The translations under genes and the position numbers were made by a program. Below are positions 18,591 through 28,686 of a DNA stretch of 64,000 nucleotides, in pieces. The notes below the pieces were generated by a model. It did no database searches. It saw only the letters and a list, made by a program, of their open reading frames with translations, and was not told where the DNA came from. This DNA is from Sphingobium sp. (GTDB lineage Bacteria > Pseudomonadota > Alphaproteobacteria > Sphingomonadales > Sphingomonadaceae), in the NCBI GenBank assembly GCA_009360885.1, contig SPEL01000001.1, forward strand, positions 62,001 through 126,000, written 5' to 3'. Numbering within the stretch: the stretch's first letter is position 1; each line of letters starts with the position of its first letter.

Positions 18591-18618
18591 TTCACAAAAA
18601 TATTTGCGCGGTTATAGT
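18591..18618 (+). promoter_or_regulatory. probable promoter of the thiC transcript
   Basis: TTCACA (18591-18596), a 16-base spacer and TATAGT (18613-18618) lie just ahead of the TPP aptamer. The predicted transcript start near 18624 would coincide with the 5' strand of aptamer helix P1. Confidence 0.45.
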
Positions 18619-18621
18619 CCA

Positions 18622-18711
18622 TCCATCCCCGGGGAGCCATGTGGCTGAGAGGTATGGGTAACGCCATACGACCCGTTGAACCTGAACCAGTTAACACTGG
18701 CGGAGGGAGGG
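18622..18711 (+). promoter_or_regulatory. TPP (THI-box) riboswitch
   Basis: The hallmark conserved blocks are present in order: GGGGAGCC, GGCTGAGAG, then GACCCGTTGAACCTGA, CCAGTTAACACTGG and GCGGAGGGA. These form the P2/P3 and P4/P5 arms that bind thiamine pyrophosphate. It lies about 70 bases before thiC, its usual target. One variation from the common core is CCTGAACCAG where CCTGATCCAG is frequent. Downstream, CTCCAT (18738-18743) can pair with ATGGAG (18767-18772), which contains the thiC Shine-Dalgarno, so control is probably translational. Confidence 0.97.
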
Positions 18712-18765
18712 CGCGTGGCATCATTATATATTTCAGGCTCCATGCAACCTCTCGCTTCCGCATAA

Positions 18766-20700
<1,935 letters not shown>

Positions 20701-20766
20701 GATCATGATGTCTGGCGGCCCGTTGACCATATCGGGCCGCCACCATTGACGTGAAAGGCAGAGCTG

Positions 20767-21318
20767 ATGACTGGTAAGAATATGGTTTCTATCATGGTGC
20801 TGGCACTGGCCCTTTCTGCCTGTGGCGGCACGAAGGATTCGGGTAATGCAGCCAATGCAGTGCAGAATGCGGTAAATAGCGTTGAGGCCGCTGCGAATGT
20901 TGTGGAAAATGCCGCCAACACTGCTGGTAATGCGGTTGCGCCTTCCCCGTTGGCAGGGAATGTCGCGAAATATGTCGGCAAATATCCTTTTGATAAGGTG
21001 GATGGGCAAAGCTGGGATGGAGACCCCGCCATCAAGGCCGCTATTAGCGCAGCCGTATCGGACGCTAAGGTACGCAAAAGGGTGCTCGATAGCGAAGGCC
21101 CTGCCACCCCAATTGCGCAAAAGGACGGTAAAGTCCTCTCCTGGGGATGTGAGACGCATAATTGCGGACCACATAACTGGACGACCCTGATTGATGCGCA
21201 GAGCGGTTCTGCTGAAGTCTGCTATTATGACAGCGACGCCGACACTAAACAGGCCCGCTGGTTTAAGGATGGCAAGGAAAGTCGCCGTGACGGCGCATGT
21301 CCTTCCGGTGATGAATAA
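20767..21318 (+). CDS. lipoprotein with Ivy-like CxxHNC motif
   Basis: The 183-residue protein has a lipoprotein signal with lipobox LSAC (cysteine at residue 19). A low-complexity helical stretch of NAANAVQNAVNSVEAAANVV type (about residues 27-58) follows, then a globular domain of about 110 residues. That domain contains GCETHNCGPHNW, whose CxxHNC core resembles the CKPHDC loop with which Ivy proteins block the lysozyme active site. Further cysteines (CYYD, GACPSG) suggest disulfides in the periplasm. The Ivy link is my inference from this motif and the size. It lies 66 bases after thiC, probably in the same transcript by read-through only. Confidence 0.6.
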   Translation: MTGKNMVSIMVLALALSACGGTKDSGNAANAVQNAVNSVEAAANVVENAANTAGNAVAPSPLAGNVAKYVGKYPFDKVDGQSWDGDPAIKAAISAAVSDAKVRKRVLDSEGPATPIAQKDGKVLSWGCETHNCGPHNWTTLIDAQSGSAEVCYYDSDADTKQARWFKDGKESRRDGACPSGDE

Positions 21319-21345
21319 GGCCTGATTTGCTTTAAAAGTGGAATA

Positions 21346-21375
21346 AGGGGCGGATGTTGATGGAACATCGCCCCT
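21346..21375. terminator. bidirectional-looking hairpin between convergent genes
   Basis: AGGGGCG and CGCCCCT, extended by ATGTT/AACAT with a one-base bulge, form a strong stem between the Ivy-like gene and osmC. The plus strand continues CTCTTTATC and the minus strand TATTCC. Confidence 0.6.
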
Positions 21376-21389
21376 CTCTTTATCTGGCC

Positions 21390-21818
21390 TCAGTTTTTCA
21401 GATCATAGTCCAGCGAAATTTCGCAATTGAGCAGCTTGCTGATAGGGCAATTGGCCTTTGCTCCGGCTGCGATGGTGGCAAATTCGTCTTCACCTATGCC
21501 CGGCACATGGGCGGAGAGATGGAGGGCGGATTTAGTGACGGTAAAGCCGTCGCCATCCTTTTCCAGCGTCACCTTCGCCTCGGTATCAAGCTGACCGTCG
21601 CTATGCCCCGCCCCGGCCAGAGCGAAGGAGAGGGCCATGGTGAAACAGGCGCTGTGCGCGGCGGCGATCAGTTCTTCCGGGTTGGTGCCGGGCTTCCCCT
21701 CAAAACGGGTGTTGAACCCATAAGGCTGGGCGTCCAGCACGCCGGATTTTGTCCAGATATGGCCTTTGCCGTCTTTGCCAAAACCTTCGTAACGGGCAGA
21801 TGCGCTGTTGGTGGTCAT
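21390..21818 (-). CDS. osmC: OsmC family peroxiredoxin
   Basis: The 142-residue protein starts at MTTNSASARYEG, behind AGGAGGA. The two active-site cysteines are in AAHSACFTMAL and KANCPISKLL, and an early Arg and the PEELIAAAHSAC helix complete the OsmC fold. OsmC dimers reduce organic hydroperoxides using lipoyl or similar dithiols in the cytosol. The sequence is OsmC-like rather than Ohr-like (no TGGR start). A longer reading frame upstream is not supported. The gene follows the aminotransferase gene by about 80 bases. Confidence 0.93.
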   Translation of the reverse strand: MTTNSASARYEGFGKDGKGHIWTKSGVLDAQPYGFNTRFEGKPGTNPEELIAAAHSACFTMALSFALAGAGHSDGQLDTEAKVTLEKDGDGFTVTKSALHLSAHVPGIGEDEFATIAAGAKANCPISKLLNCEISLDYDLKN

Positions 21819-21897
21819 TGCTGTGTCCTCCTGATCCGGCGAAAACGGGCCGGCGCAGTCGGTTAACGGATGGGGGCGGGCAATGTTCCTGCGTGGG

Positions 21898-23046
21898 TTA
21901 CCGCGTGGGTTGGCGTGCGAACCATGGGATGAGGCGGGAAATGGCTTCCTCCACTTCCGCTGTAGAGACTGCAAAGCTGAAGCGGATGAAGCGATTGCCG
22001 TTAACGGGGTCAAAATCCATACCCGGTGCGGTGGCAATGCCGGTATCCTCCAGCAGGCGCTTGCAGAATGAAAGGCTGTCATCGGTGAGGTGGCCAATAT
22101 CCGCATAGATGTAGAAGGCCCCATCGGGCGGGGCAATGCGATTGAGGCCCAGCTTCGGCAAGGCCTCCAGCATCAGGTCACGATTGCGGCGATAGGTGTC
22201 GATATGGCCTGCCAGTTCCTCTGTGCAATCAAAGGCGGCGAGACCTGCATGTTGCGCGAGGGAAGGGGGCGTCAGGAATAAATTGCCGATGAGCGCTCGC
22301 ACGGCCTCTATTCGGTCATCCGGCACGACCATCCAGCCCAGACGCCATCCCGCCATGCTGTAATATTTGGAAAAGCTGTTGAGGATAATCGCGTCATCCG
22401 CCATTTCCAGCGCTGATGGGATGGGGCCAACATAGCTTAGCCCATGGTAAATCTCGTCAGAGATGATGCGGATACCGCGTTCCCGGCACAGGTCGATGAT
22501 GGCAGATAATTCCTCTGCCGGAATGACCGATCCGGTGGGATTGGCCGGGCTGGAGAGGATGACGCCATCGGGCGCGGGGGTGATCGCGGCGAGTGCCTTT
22601 GCGCTCAGTTGGAAACGGGTTTCCGGGCCACAATCAATCTCCAGCGGTTCCATGGAGAGAGCGCGGGTGACGTTGCGATAGGAAACATAGCCGGGGCGGG
22701 CAATGGCTATGCGCGCACCGGGGGTGAACCATGCGTGCAGCGCCAGCACCAATGCCGGGGACGCCCCATTGGTGAGGAATATGCGGTCAGGGCTGACAGC
22801 TACCCCATGTTTTTCGGAATAATATTGGGCAATGCGGTCCTTTAAAGGCGCGCTTTCCCAATAGCCCATCGCGTCGCTATCCAGTACCTGATGCGCGGCG
22901 GCAATAGCGGCGGTAGGGGCTCCGGTCGATGGCTGACCAAATTCCATATGAATGACCGATCGGCCTATCGTCTTTAGCTCATGGGCGCGTTTGCTGATGG
23001 CGATGGCGTAAAATGGGTCGATTGCGGGCGGGGTGCTGGTCATCAT
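21898..23046 (-). CDS. class I/II pyridoxal-phosphate aminotransferase
   Basis: The 382-residue protein has the fold-type I pattern: FGQPSTGAPTAAI near residue 37, TNGASPALVLALHAWF in the cofactor-binding part, LSSPANPTGSVIP, ISDEIYHGLSY, the lysine motif NSFSKYYSMAGWRLGW, and a C-terminal NRFIRFSFAVS with the substrate Arg. It is close to aspartate or aromatic aminotransferases of the Ib subgroup, but the amino donor cannot be decided from sequence. ATG ATG lies at the start; either could be used. Confidence 0.9.
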   Translation of the reverse strand: MMTSTPPAIDPFYAIAISKRAHELKTIGRSVIHMEFGQPSTGAPTAAIAAAHQVLDSDAMGYWESAPLKDRIAQYYSEKHGVAVSPDRIFLTNGASPALVLALHAWFTPGARIAIARPGYVSYRNVTRALSMEPLEIDCGPETRFQLSAKALAAITPAPDGVILSSPANPTGSVIPAEELSAIIDLCRERGIRIISDEIYHGLSYVGPIPSALEMADDAIILNSFSKYYSMAGWRLGWMVVPDDRIEAVRALIGNLFLTPPSLAQHAGLAAFDCTEELAGHIDTYRRNRDLMLEALPKLGLNRIAPPDGAFYIYADIGHLTDDSLSFCKRLLEDTGIATAPGMDFDPVNGNRFIRFSFAVSTAEVEEAISRLIPWFARQPTR

Positions 23047-23104
23047 GATGCGGCGTTTAGCGCAGTTTCAATATCGGGGCCAAGGAGTATATGGCGCCCT
23101 GATC

Positions 23105-23539
23105 CTAATCCGATGGAGGCAGGTCTGTGCCGCACATGCGTTTGTACATGGCCTTGTCATCATGATTATCCGTGAATTCTTCCCAGCGGTCCGGTGCATA
23201 TCGCTGTGGTGCAGGGCGGGTGACACCTTTTTCATCCGTATAGCGCATATGAATGTGGCGATATTCCTTGGTTGCGCATTTCACCTGAACCAGACCACTA
23301 AGTGTTATCATGGCCTTTATCTGCGAAACTGTATGAGGAAAAGTAGCCGAATAGCCGATCTGGCGTGTGCCATCCTCTAATTCGGCATAGCTGTCGGTAT
23401 ATAAGGTGACCTGTGCGCCCTCTGTATTGCTGGGCAGGGTTTCGGTGGGGCCGTTCGCCCATGTCTGGGCTGTGTCTGCGGGGGTTTCTACCGTATCAGG
23501 CAGGGCAGAGGCTAGTAACAGGAAAAGTAAAAGCGACAT
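23105..23539 (-). CDS. small exported protein of unknown function
   Basis: The 144-residue product begins with a short hydrophobic signal sequence (MSLLLFLLLASALP) and then a Thr/Ala/Asp-rich linker. Residues 45-125 form a plausible beta-rich domain (AQVTLYTDSYAELEDGTRQIGYSATF) with two cysteines, VKCATKEYR and KRMCGTDL. I do not recognise the family. It lies upstream of the aminotransferase in the same direction, with 58 bases between. Periplasmic location is inferred from the signal. Confidence 0.65.
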   Translation of the reverse strand: MSLLLFLLLASALPDTVETPADTAQTWANGPTETLPSNTEGAQVTLYTDSYAELEDGTRQIGYSATFPHTVSQIKAMITLSGLVQVKCATKEYRHIHMRYTDEKGVTRPAPQRYAPDRWEEFTDNHDDKAMYKRMCGTDLPPSD

Positions 23540-23605
23540 AATGTATCCGGTTGTATAGGAAGCGGTAATAAGCGACGGCGGAATCGTGAAGATAAGAGAA
23601 TTTAT

Positions 23606-24436
23606 ATGATTGTTTCTATCGTAGGAAAAAATAAATCAAATCTTCTGATCGCTTATAGCTTGACGTTAGGGGGCTATTTTGCTGCGCAAATATATCCCTT
23701 TGTCACAGGGCTAGCCATAAATGGTGTCATTCAGAAAAACTATACGGCTATATTATGGCTCTGTCTTTGCCATTTTATAATGATCGCCCTAGAGGTGAGC
23801 GCTAAGATGATGGATACACGCGTTTTTACGCGTATCCATACGGATTTTGCCAGTGATGCCGTTGCTGGCGCACATCAGCGCGGGTTAGCGCCTGCCCTTA
23901 TCGCGGGGCGCGGGGCGCTGCTGCGCGAATATGTCACATTTCTTGAACGGGATGTACCTGCGGCCTTGCTTTCCATCACCAGTCTCGGTGTTGCGATTGT
24001 CATGCTATTCTGGTTCGACCCCATCATCGGCGGGGTCTGTCTGTTGCTTTTGGTTCCGTCTATATTGATTAACGGACGTCTTGCCCAAAAATCCAGCATA
24101 CTCAACAAAGGGTTGAACGACCGGTTGGAAAAGGAAGTGGGCCTTTTGCAAGCCGGTGCAGGCGGACGAGTCCGGCGTCACTTTCAGGCACTGGCCATGT
24201 GGCGTATCAAACTTTCTGACCTCGAAGCAAAATCCTATGGCTTTTTGGAATTATTCGTAATCGCGTTATTCGGTGTGGCTCTTTGGCGCGTGGCGATGCA
24301 GGGTGTGGTGGAAGCCGGAACCATATATGCGATTTTTGCTTATATCTGGCGGTTTGTAACCAGCATGGATCAGGTGCCGCAAATCGTGCAGCAGGTTGCT
24401 AAGCTGGCCGATATTAGCCGCAGATTGAAAACATAG
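23606..24436 (+). CDS. ABC-exporter six-helix membrane domain without ATPase
   Basis: The 276-residue protein looks like the transmembrane half of a type IV ABC exporter: paired N-terminal helices (about 13-55), an IHTDFASDAVAGAHQRGL segment like the first coupling helix, a second helix pair (AALLSITSLGVAIVMLFWF), a long cytoplasmic helix, and a last pair near residues 210-255. The chain stops where the linker to the nucleotide-binding domain should begin; no Walker motif follows. The next gene is on the other strand and unrelated. The region is more AT-rich than its neighbours. NCBI uses a comparable name for such stand-alone domains; whether it works with a separate ATPase is unknown. Confidence 0.7.
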   Translation: MIVSIVGKNKSNLLIAYSLTLGGYFAAQIYPFVTGLAINGVIQKNYTAILWLCLCHFIMIALEVSAKMMDTRVFTRIHTDFASDAVAGAHQRGLAPALIAGRGALLREYVTFLERDVPAALLSITSLGVAIVMLFWFDPIIGGVCLLLLVPSILINGRLAQKSSILNKGLNDRLEKEVGLLQAGAGGRVRRHFQALAMWRIKLSDLEAKSYGFLELFVIALFGVALWRVAMQGVVEAGTIYAIFAYIWRFVTSMDQVPQIVQQVAKLADISRRLKT

Positions 24437-24452
24437 CGCTCGGCCACAAAGA

Positions 24453-24480
24453 AAAAGCCCCGGCGGTAACCGAGGCTTTT
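24453..24480. terminator. bidirectional terminator before purH end
   Basis: AAAAGCCCCGG and CCGAGGCTTTT form a stem with A-runs before and T-runs after, so it can end transcription of both the ABC-like gene (plus) and purH (minus). Confidence 0.8.
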
Positions 24481-24504
24481 CTGATGATCGTAAAGGTTGC
24501 CGGA

Positions 24505-26094
24505 TCAGTGGCGGAAATGCCGCATACCGGTAAAGACCATCGCCAGACCTGCATCATCGGCGGCCTTGATGACTTCATCATCCCGCAGCGAGCCACCCGG
24601 CTGGATGACGGCCGTTGCGCCCGCTTCGACAGCGGCCAGCAGGCCATCGGCGAAGGGGAAGAAGGCGTCGGATGCCACTGCGCTGCCCACGGTGCGGGCT
24701 TTGTCCCACCCATAGGTTTCGGCGGCTTCCTGCGCCTTGGCCGCGGCAATACGCGATGAATCGCGGCGGTTCATCTGGCCTGCGCCGATACCAGCGGTCA
24801 CGCCATCCTTGGCATAAACAATGGCGTTGGATTTGACGTGCTTCGCCACCGTCCACGCAAACAGGCAGTCCTTGAGTTCCTGATCCGTGGGTGCGCGCTT
24901 GGTTACGACCTTCAGCATATCATTGGTGAGGGTGCCGTTGTCACGATCCTGCACCAATACACCGCCCGCGATGATGCGGGTGGTCAGGCCCTTACGCGCC
25001 GGGTCCGGCAGGCCATTGGAGAGTAGCAGGCGGAGGTTCTTTTTCTTCGCGAAAACGGCCTTGGCTGCGTCGTCAGCGCCGGGTGCGACGACGACTTCGG
25101 TGAAGATTTCGGTGATGGCTTCGGCAGTCGGTCCGTCGAGCGGACGGTTAACCGCAATGATGCCGCCAAAGGCCGAAACACTGTCGCATTCCAGCGCATT
25201 CTTATAGGCTTCGATCAATGTTTCGCCGGTGGCAACGCCGCACGGGTTGGCGTGCTTAACGATAACGACGGTCGGCGGGCCATCACGAAATTCCGCCAGT
25301 AATTCAAATGCCGCATCTGCGTCATTATAGTTGTTGTAGGACAGTTCCTTGCCCTGAATCTGCTCTGCCTGACCAATGCCGTTTACGCTGGGCGTGACCG
25401 GTACATACAGGGCTGCGCGTTGATGCGGATTTTCGCCATAGCGCAGCATAGACACCAGCTTGGTGGGGATAGAGCGGCTTTCGGGGAACTCAACGCCCTG
25501 ATCGACACCGGCAAACCACTGGGCGATCATGCCATCATAAGCAGCCGTTGCGGCATAAGCCTTGGCGGCGCACAGGCGGCGGAAATCATAGCTGGTCGCG
25601 CCATTTTTCGCGTCCATTTCTTCAATCAACCGGGCATAGTCCGCCGGATCGGTGACAATGGTGACGCTTTCGTGGTTCTTGGCGGCGCTGCGAACCATGG
25701 AGGGGCCGCCAATGTCGATATTCTCGATGATTTCATCGCGGTCCGCACCCTTGGCAACGGTCTGTGCAAAGGGGTAGAGGTTGACGATAACCAGATCAAT
25801 CGGCTCAATCGCATGTTCGCTCATCGACGCGACATGTTCCGGGTTGCCCCGGACAGCCAGCAAGCCGCCATGTACCTTGGGGTGCAGCGTCTTGACGCGG
25901 CCATCCATCATTTCGGGGAAGCCCGTCAGGTCGGAAATATCATCTACGTCGAGGCCAGCATCGCGCAGTGCCTTTGCGGTGCCGCCGGTCGATACCAGCT
26001 TTACGCCATGGCGAGAAAGCGCCTGCCCCAGTTCGACAAGTCCGGCCTTGTCGGATACCGACAAAAGTGCCCGGCCGATCTTCACGTCCGTCAT
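24505..26094 (-). CDS. purH: bifunctional AICAR transformylase/IMP cyclohydrolase
   Basis: PurH performs the last two steps of IMP synthesis. The N-terminal cyclohydrolase (MGS-like) domain opens with [15 protein letters not shown] and has [13 protein letters not shown] and [13 protein letters not shown]. The C-terminal transformylase shows [26 protein letters not shown] with its Lys-His, and [19 protein letters not shown]. At 529 residues it is full length. It is the last gene of a minus-strand row running rsmB, rpe, heparinase-like, purH. Confidence 0.98.
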   Translation of the reverse strand: MTDVKIGRALLSVSDKAGLVELGQALSRHGVKLVSTGGTAKALRDAGLDVDDISDLTGFPEMMDGRVKTLHPKVHGGLLAVRGNPEHVASMSEHAIEPIDLVIVNLYPFAQTVAKGADRDEIIENIDIGGPSMVRSAAKNHESVTIVTDPADYARLIEEMDAKNGATSYDFRRLCAAKAYAATAAYDGMIAQWFAGVDQGVEFPESRSIPTKLVSMLRYGENPHQRAALYVPVTPSVNGIGQAEQIQGKELSYNNYNDADAAFELLAEFRDGPPTVVIVKHANPCGVATGETLIEAYKNALECDSVSAFGGIIAVNRPLDGPTAEAITEIFTEVVVAPGADDAAKAVFAKKKNLRLLLSNGLPDPARKGLTTRIIAGGVLVQDRDNGTLTNDMLKVVTKRAPTDQELKDCLFAWTVAKHVKSNAIVYAKDGVTAGIGAGQMNRRDSSRIAAAKAQEAAETYGWDKARTVGSAVASDAFFPFADGLLAAVEAGATAVIQPGGSLRDDEVIKAADDAGLAMVFTGMRHFRH

Positions 26095-26153
26095 GATATT
26101 TCTGTTTCCCTTCTATAAAAATATATCGGCCACGCCTGTATCGGTCTGGCCTG

Positions 26154-27932
26154 TTATCCTACGCGCTTTAGCAACCACCCAAGGCTGGTTCCGCCCGGTT
26201 CGGCTATTGCGCTAATGACCAGTTGTTTGGTTGCATGGGGGCGTCCTTCGCCATCCACCCACAGGCTGTCTTCGATGCTGAGTGCCCCCGCGCCGCAACG
26301 GAACTGCCATAATGCGCCCATATCAATGCGCATCAGCACACCCTGCCCATCGGCGGTCAGGGATGGATCAACATAAGGGGCGAGGTGAAAGCGCAGCACA
26401 TAAGGCGCATTTGCGGGGCGCTTTCTCTGTTGCGCAGGCAACAACATATCCTCACCGCGAATGTCCCGCCCGTCATTGCTGATATGGAGGAGGCGACGAT
26501 GGATATAGCCATAGCGCCGCACATAGCCATCATGGCTGAGTTCGATGCGACTGCCATTATCCAGTTCCTGTCGGTGCAGTTCCACCTCAGACACGCCGCG
26601 CCCCAATGTGCCATCAGGCAATATAGCGGTGGAGTTGCTGTCATCCAGCGTCAGCGTGCTGTGCGCAGCGGTGGTACGCAGACCGCGCGCCAGTTCCGGC
26701 GGGATGGTGGTGCCAGCATAGCTTGCGCCACCGCAATTGATGATGAGCCGGTCGTCCCCATCGCTGATTTCAATGGCCCCGGTAGAAGCGCAACCTGCTT
26801 CGGCCAGTTGCGCGACAGGCGGTGGGGCTGCATCAACCAATATCACGGTGGAACCGGCGCTGATCCGCTGGTAACCCCAGTCCCGAGCTTGCCGCAATGG
26901 GCGTGTGCGTATACCGCTGGCCCCGACAAGCGCCTTAACCTTCTCGGCAGAAATGGCGGGTGAACCCTGCCAACTGCCAAGGCCTCCGTCACCATGGGTA
27001 ATGCCTAAAAGGGCAGAAACGGTGCGGTTTAATGTTTCGCTGAGGAAAGGCGGCACCTCAACCCGCACAGCATCATAGGCGGCTTTCACCAGTGTCAGCG
27101 CTTCTATACCGCTCATCTGGGCGAGCGGAGAGCGACTGATCGTGCCGCCATCACTATAAAAACCATGCTCGATGGCGCGTTTAAGGCCAGCCTCGCCAAA
27201 TGTTTTACGGGGGGCGCCACCGGGCAGCAACAGGCCTGCTGTCACTATACCGCACCAAGCGACAATGCGCGGAATGCCCGCAGGAGCCTTATCCGCGCCG
27301 CGATCGAGATGGCGGGCGGTGCGGGCAAAGCAATTCAGCACTAGCGAACGATAAACCAGATCATTGGTGGAGAGGATGAGCGGTGCATAGGCCGCCCAGA
27401 ACATCAGGCGCCATCCGGCCTGTTCTGGTCCCCATGCCGGTTCGCTGGGTTTTTCGGCATGGGCCTTCAGCCAGCCGCGCATAATGGCTTCAGCCACAGG
27501 GGCGGTCTGTTCCCGTGGTCCGGTCTGGTTGAGGTCACGCAGCCAACGGAAGCCATGAACATAATCGCTCATTGCCGGGCTGGCCCCTGCTGAACCCGCT
27601 ATGGGGGCGGCAAAATTCAGCCCCTCCATCGCCAGCTTCTGACCGCGCAGCAGGAAGTGCCCGGCGAGTATGGCTTTGCCGCTGCGACGATTGCCTTCCA
27701 TCCCATCATGCGGGGAAGCCAGCAATTTCAGAGGGTATTTGCCCTTCAGCCGCATATTATGCAGCGGGGTGCGCCATGTCAGGCGATAAAACTGGCTGGC
27801 GATGCGTTCTGCCAGCGATACGCCTTTGTCCGTGGGCAGGCGGATGAGGCGCTTGCCGTCTTCGATGCTGTCCGCCCCATCGGTAACCCCGTCCTGCGCG
27901 GGGGCATCAGGCCGGGGGGACGATTTGCTCAT
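26154..27932 (-). CDS. cytosolic heparinase II/III family protein
   Basis: The 592-residue protein has no signal peptide. The first half is helical, like the toroid domain of polysaccharide lyases of this clan, with KAILAGHFLLRGQKL near residue 85 and GAPRKTFGEAGLKRAIEHGF near 240. The second half is the heparinase II/III-like beta-sandwich (PF07940), including RGLRTTAAHSTLTLDDSNS around residue 425. Lack of export makes extracellular polysaccharide breakdown unlikely; an intracellular glycan substrate is possible, but unknown. Its start overlaps the rpe stop by four bases (ATGA), so it is translationally coupled to rpe. Confidence 0.85.
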   Translation of the reverse strand: MSKSSPRPDAPAQDGVTDGADSIEDGKRLIRLPTDKGVSLAERIASQFYRLTWRTPLHNMRLKGKYPLKLLASPHDGMEGNRRSGKAILAGHFLLRGQKLAMEGLNFAAPIAGSAGASPAMSDYVHGFRWLRDLNQTGPREQTAPVAEAIMRGWLKAHAEKPSEPAWGPEQAGWRLMFWAAYAPLILSTNDLVYRSLVLNCFARTARHLDRGADKAPAGIPRIVAWCGIVTAGLLLPGGAPRKTFGEAGLKRAIEHGFYSDGGTISRSPLAQMSGIEALTLVKAAYDAVRVEVPPFLSETLNRTVSALLGITHGDGGLGSWQGSPAISAEKVKALVGASGIRTRPLRQARDWGYQRISAGSTVILVDAAPPPVAQLAEAGCASTGAIEISDGDDRLIINCGGASYAGTTIPPELARGLRTTAAHSTLTLDDSNSTAILPDGTLGRGVSEVELHRQELDNGSRIELSHDGYVRRYGYIHRRLLHISNDGRDIRGEDMLLPAQQRKRPANAPYVLRFHLAPYVDPSLTADGQGVLMRIDMGALWQFRCGAGALSIEDSLWVDGEGRPHATKQLVISAIAEPGGTSLGWLLKRVG

Positions 27933-28591
27933 GCGCCGCGCAATGTCCTGATATTGTCGGCATAGGCTGATGGCCCGCCACGGAATGTCGCCGTTCCGGC
28001 CACCAGCACATCCGCGCCAGCGGCGATGACGCGTGGGGCGGTGGTGGCATCGACGCCGCCATCAACCTCAAGGTGGATGGCTTTGCCCAGCTTCTCAATC
28101 TTGTTGCGAATCGCTTCAATCTTACGAAGCTGGCTTTCGATAAAGCTTTGCCCGCCAAAGCCGGGGTTGACGCTCATCACCAGCACGAGGTCAATATCCT
28201 CCAGCACATAATCCAATGTGTCCTCATGGGTGGAAGGGTTGAGGGATACCCCGGCCTTCTTGCCCAGAGAGCGGATGCGCTGAATGGTGCGGTGCAGATG
28301 ATGGCCTGCTTCCTGATGGACGGTGATATAATCGCTCCCTGCCTCGGCAAAGGCATCCAGCATATAATCCACCGGAGAAATCATCAGGTGAACGTCCATC
28401 ACCTTTTGCGTATGAGGGCGCAGCGCCTTCACCACCATCGGGCCGATGGTGATATTGGGCACATAATGCCCATCCATCACATCAACATGGACCCAGTCGC
28501 AGCCGGCTTCGTCGATGGCGCGCACTTCCTCGCCCAGACGAGCGAAATCGGCGGAGAGGATGGAGGGCGATATAAGAACAGGGCGGCTCAT
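27929..28591 (-). CDS. rpe: ribulose-phosphate 3-epimerase
   Basis: The 220-residue TIM-barrel enzyme interconverts ribulose 5-phosphate and xylulose 5-phosphate. Metal and catalytic motifs are intact: ISPSILSADFARL, VDVMDGHYVPNIT, VDVHLM-type strand MDVHLMISPV, MSVNPGFGGQSFI and LEVDGGVDATTAP. It overlaps the heparinase-like gene at its 3' end. Normal length. Confidence 0.97.
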   Translation of the reverse strand: MSRPVLISPSILSADFARLGEEVRAIDEAGCDWVHVDVMDGHYVPNITIGPMVVKALRPHTQKVMDVHLMISPVDYMLDAFAEAGSDYITVHQEAGHHLHRTIQRIRSLGKKAGVSLNPSTHEDTLDYVLEDIDLVLVMSVNPGFGGQSFIESQLRKIEAIRNKIEKLGKAIHLEVDGGVDATTAPRVIAAGADVLVAGTATFRGGPSAYADNIRTLRGA

Positions 28592-28686
28592 GAGCTGAGT
28601 GCCTTACCCTTACCCGCCGCCCGGTGCAACAGAGGAGGGCAACTATCCACAGCTTTTTCAGTAAATAGTTACTAATTTCGGCCTTG

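Noticed and set aside
28640-28655. CTATCCACA near the rsmB end as a DnaA box
   Set aside because: One mismatch to the consensus, single copy, at a gene end without replication context.
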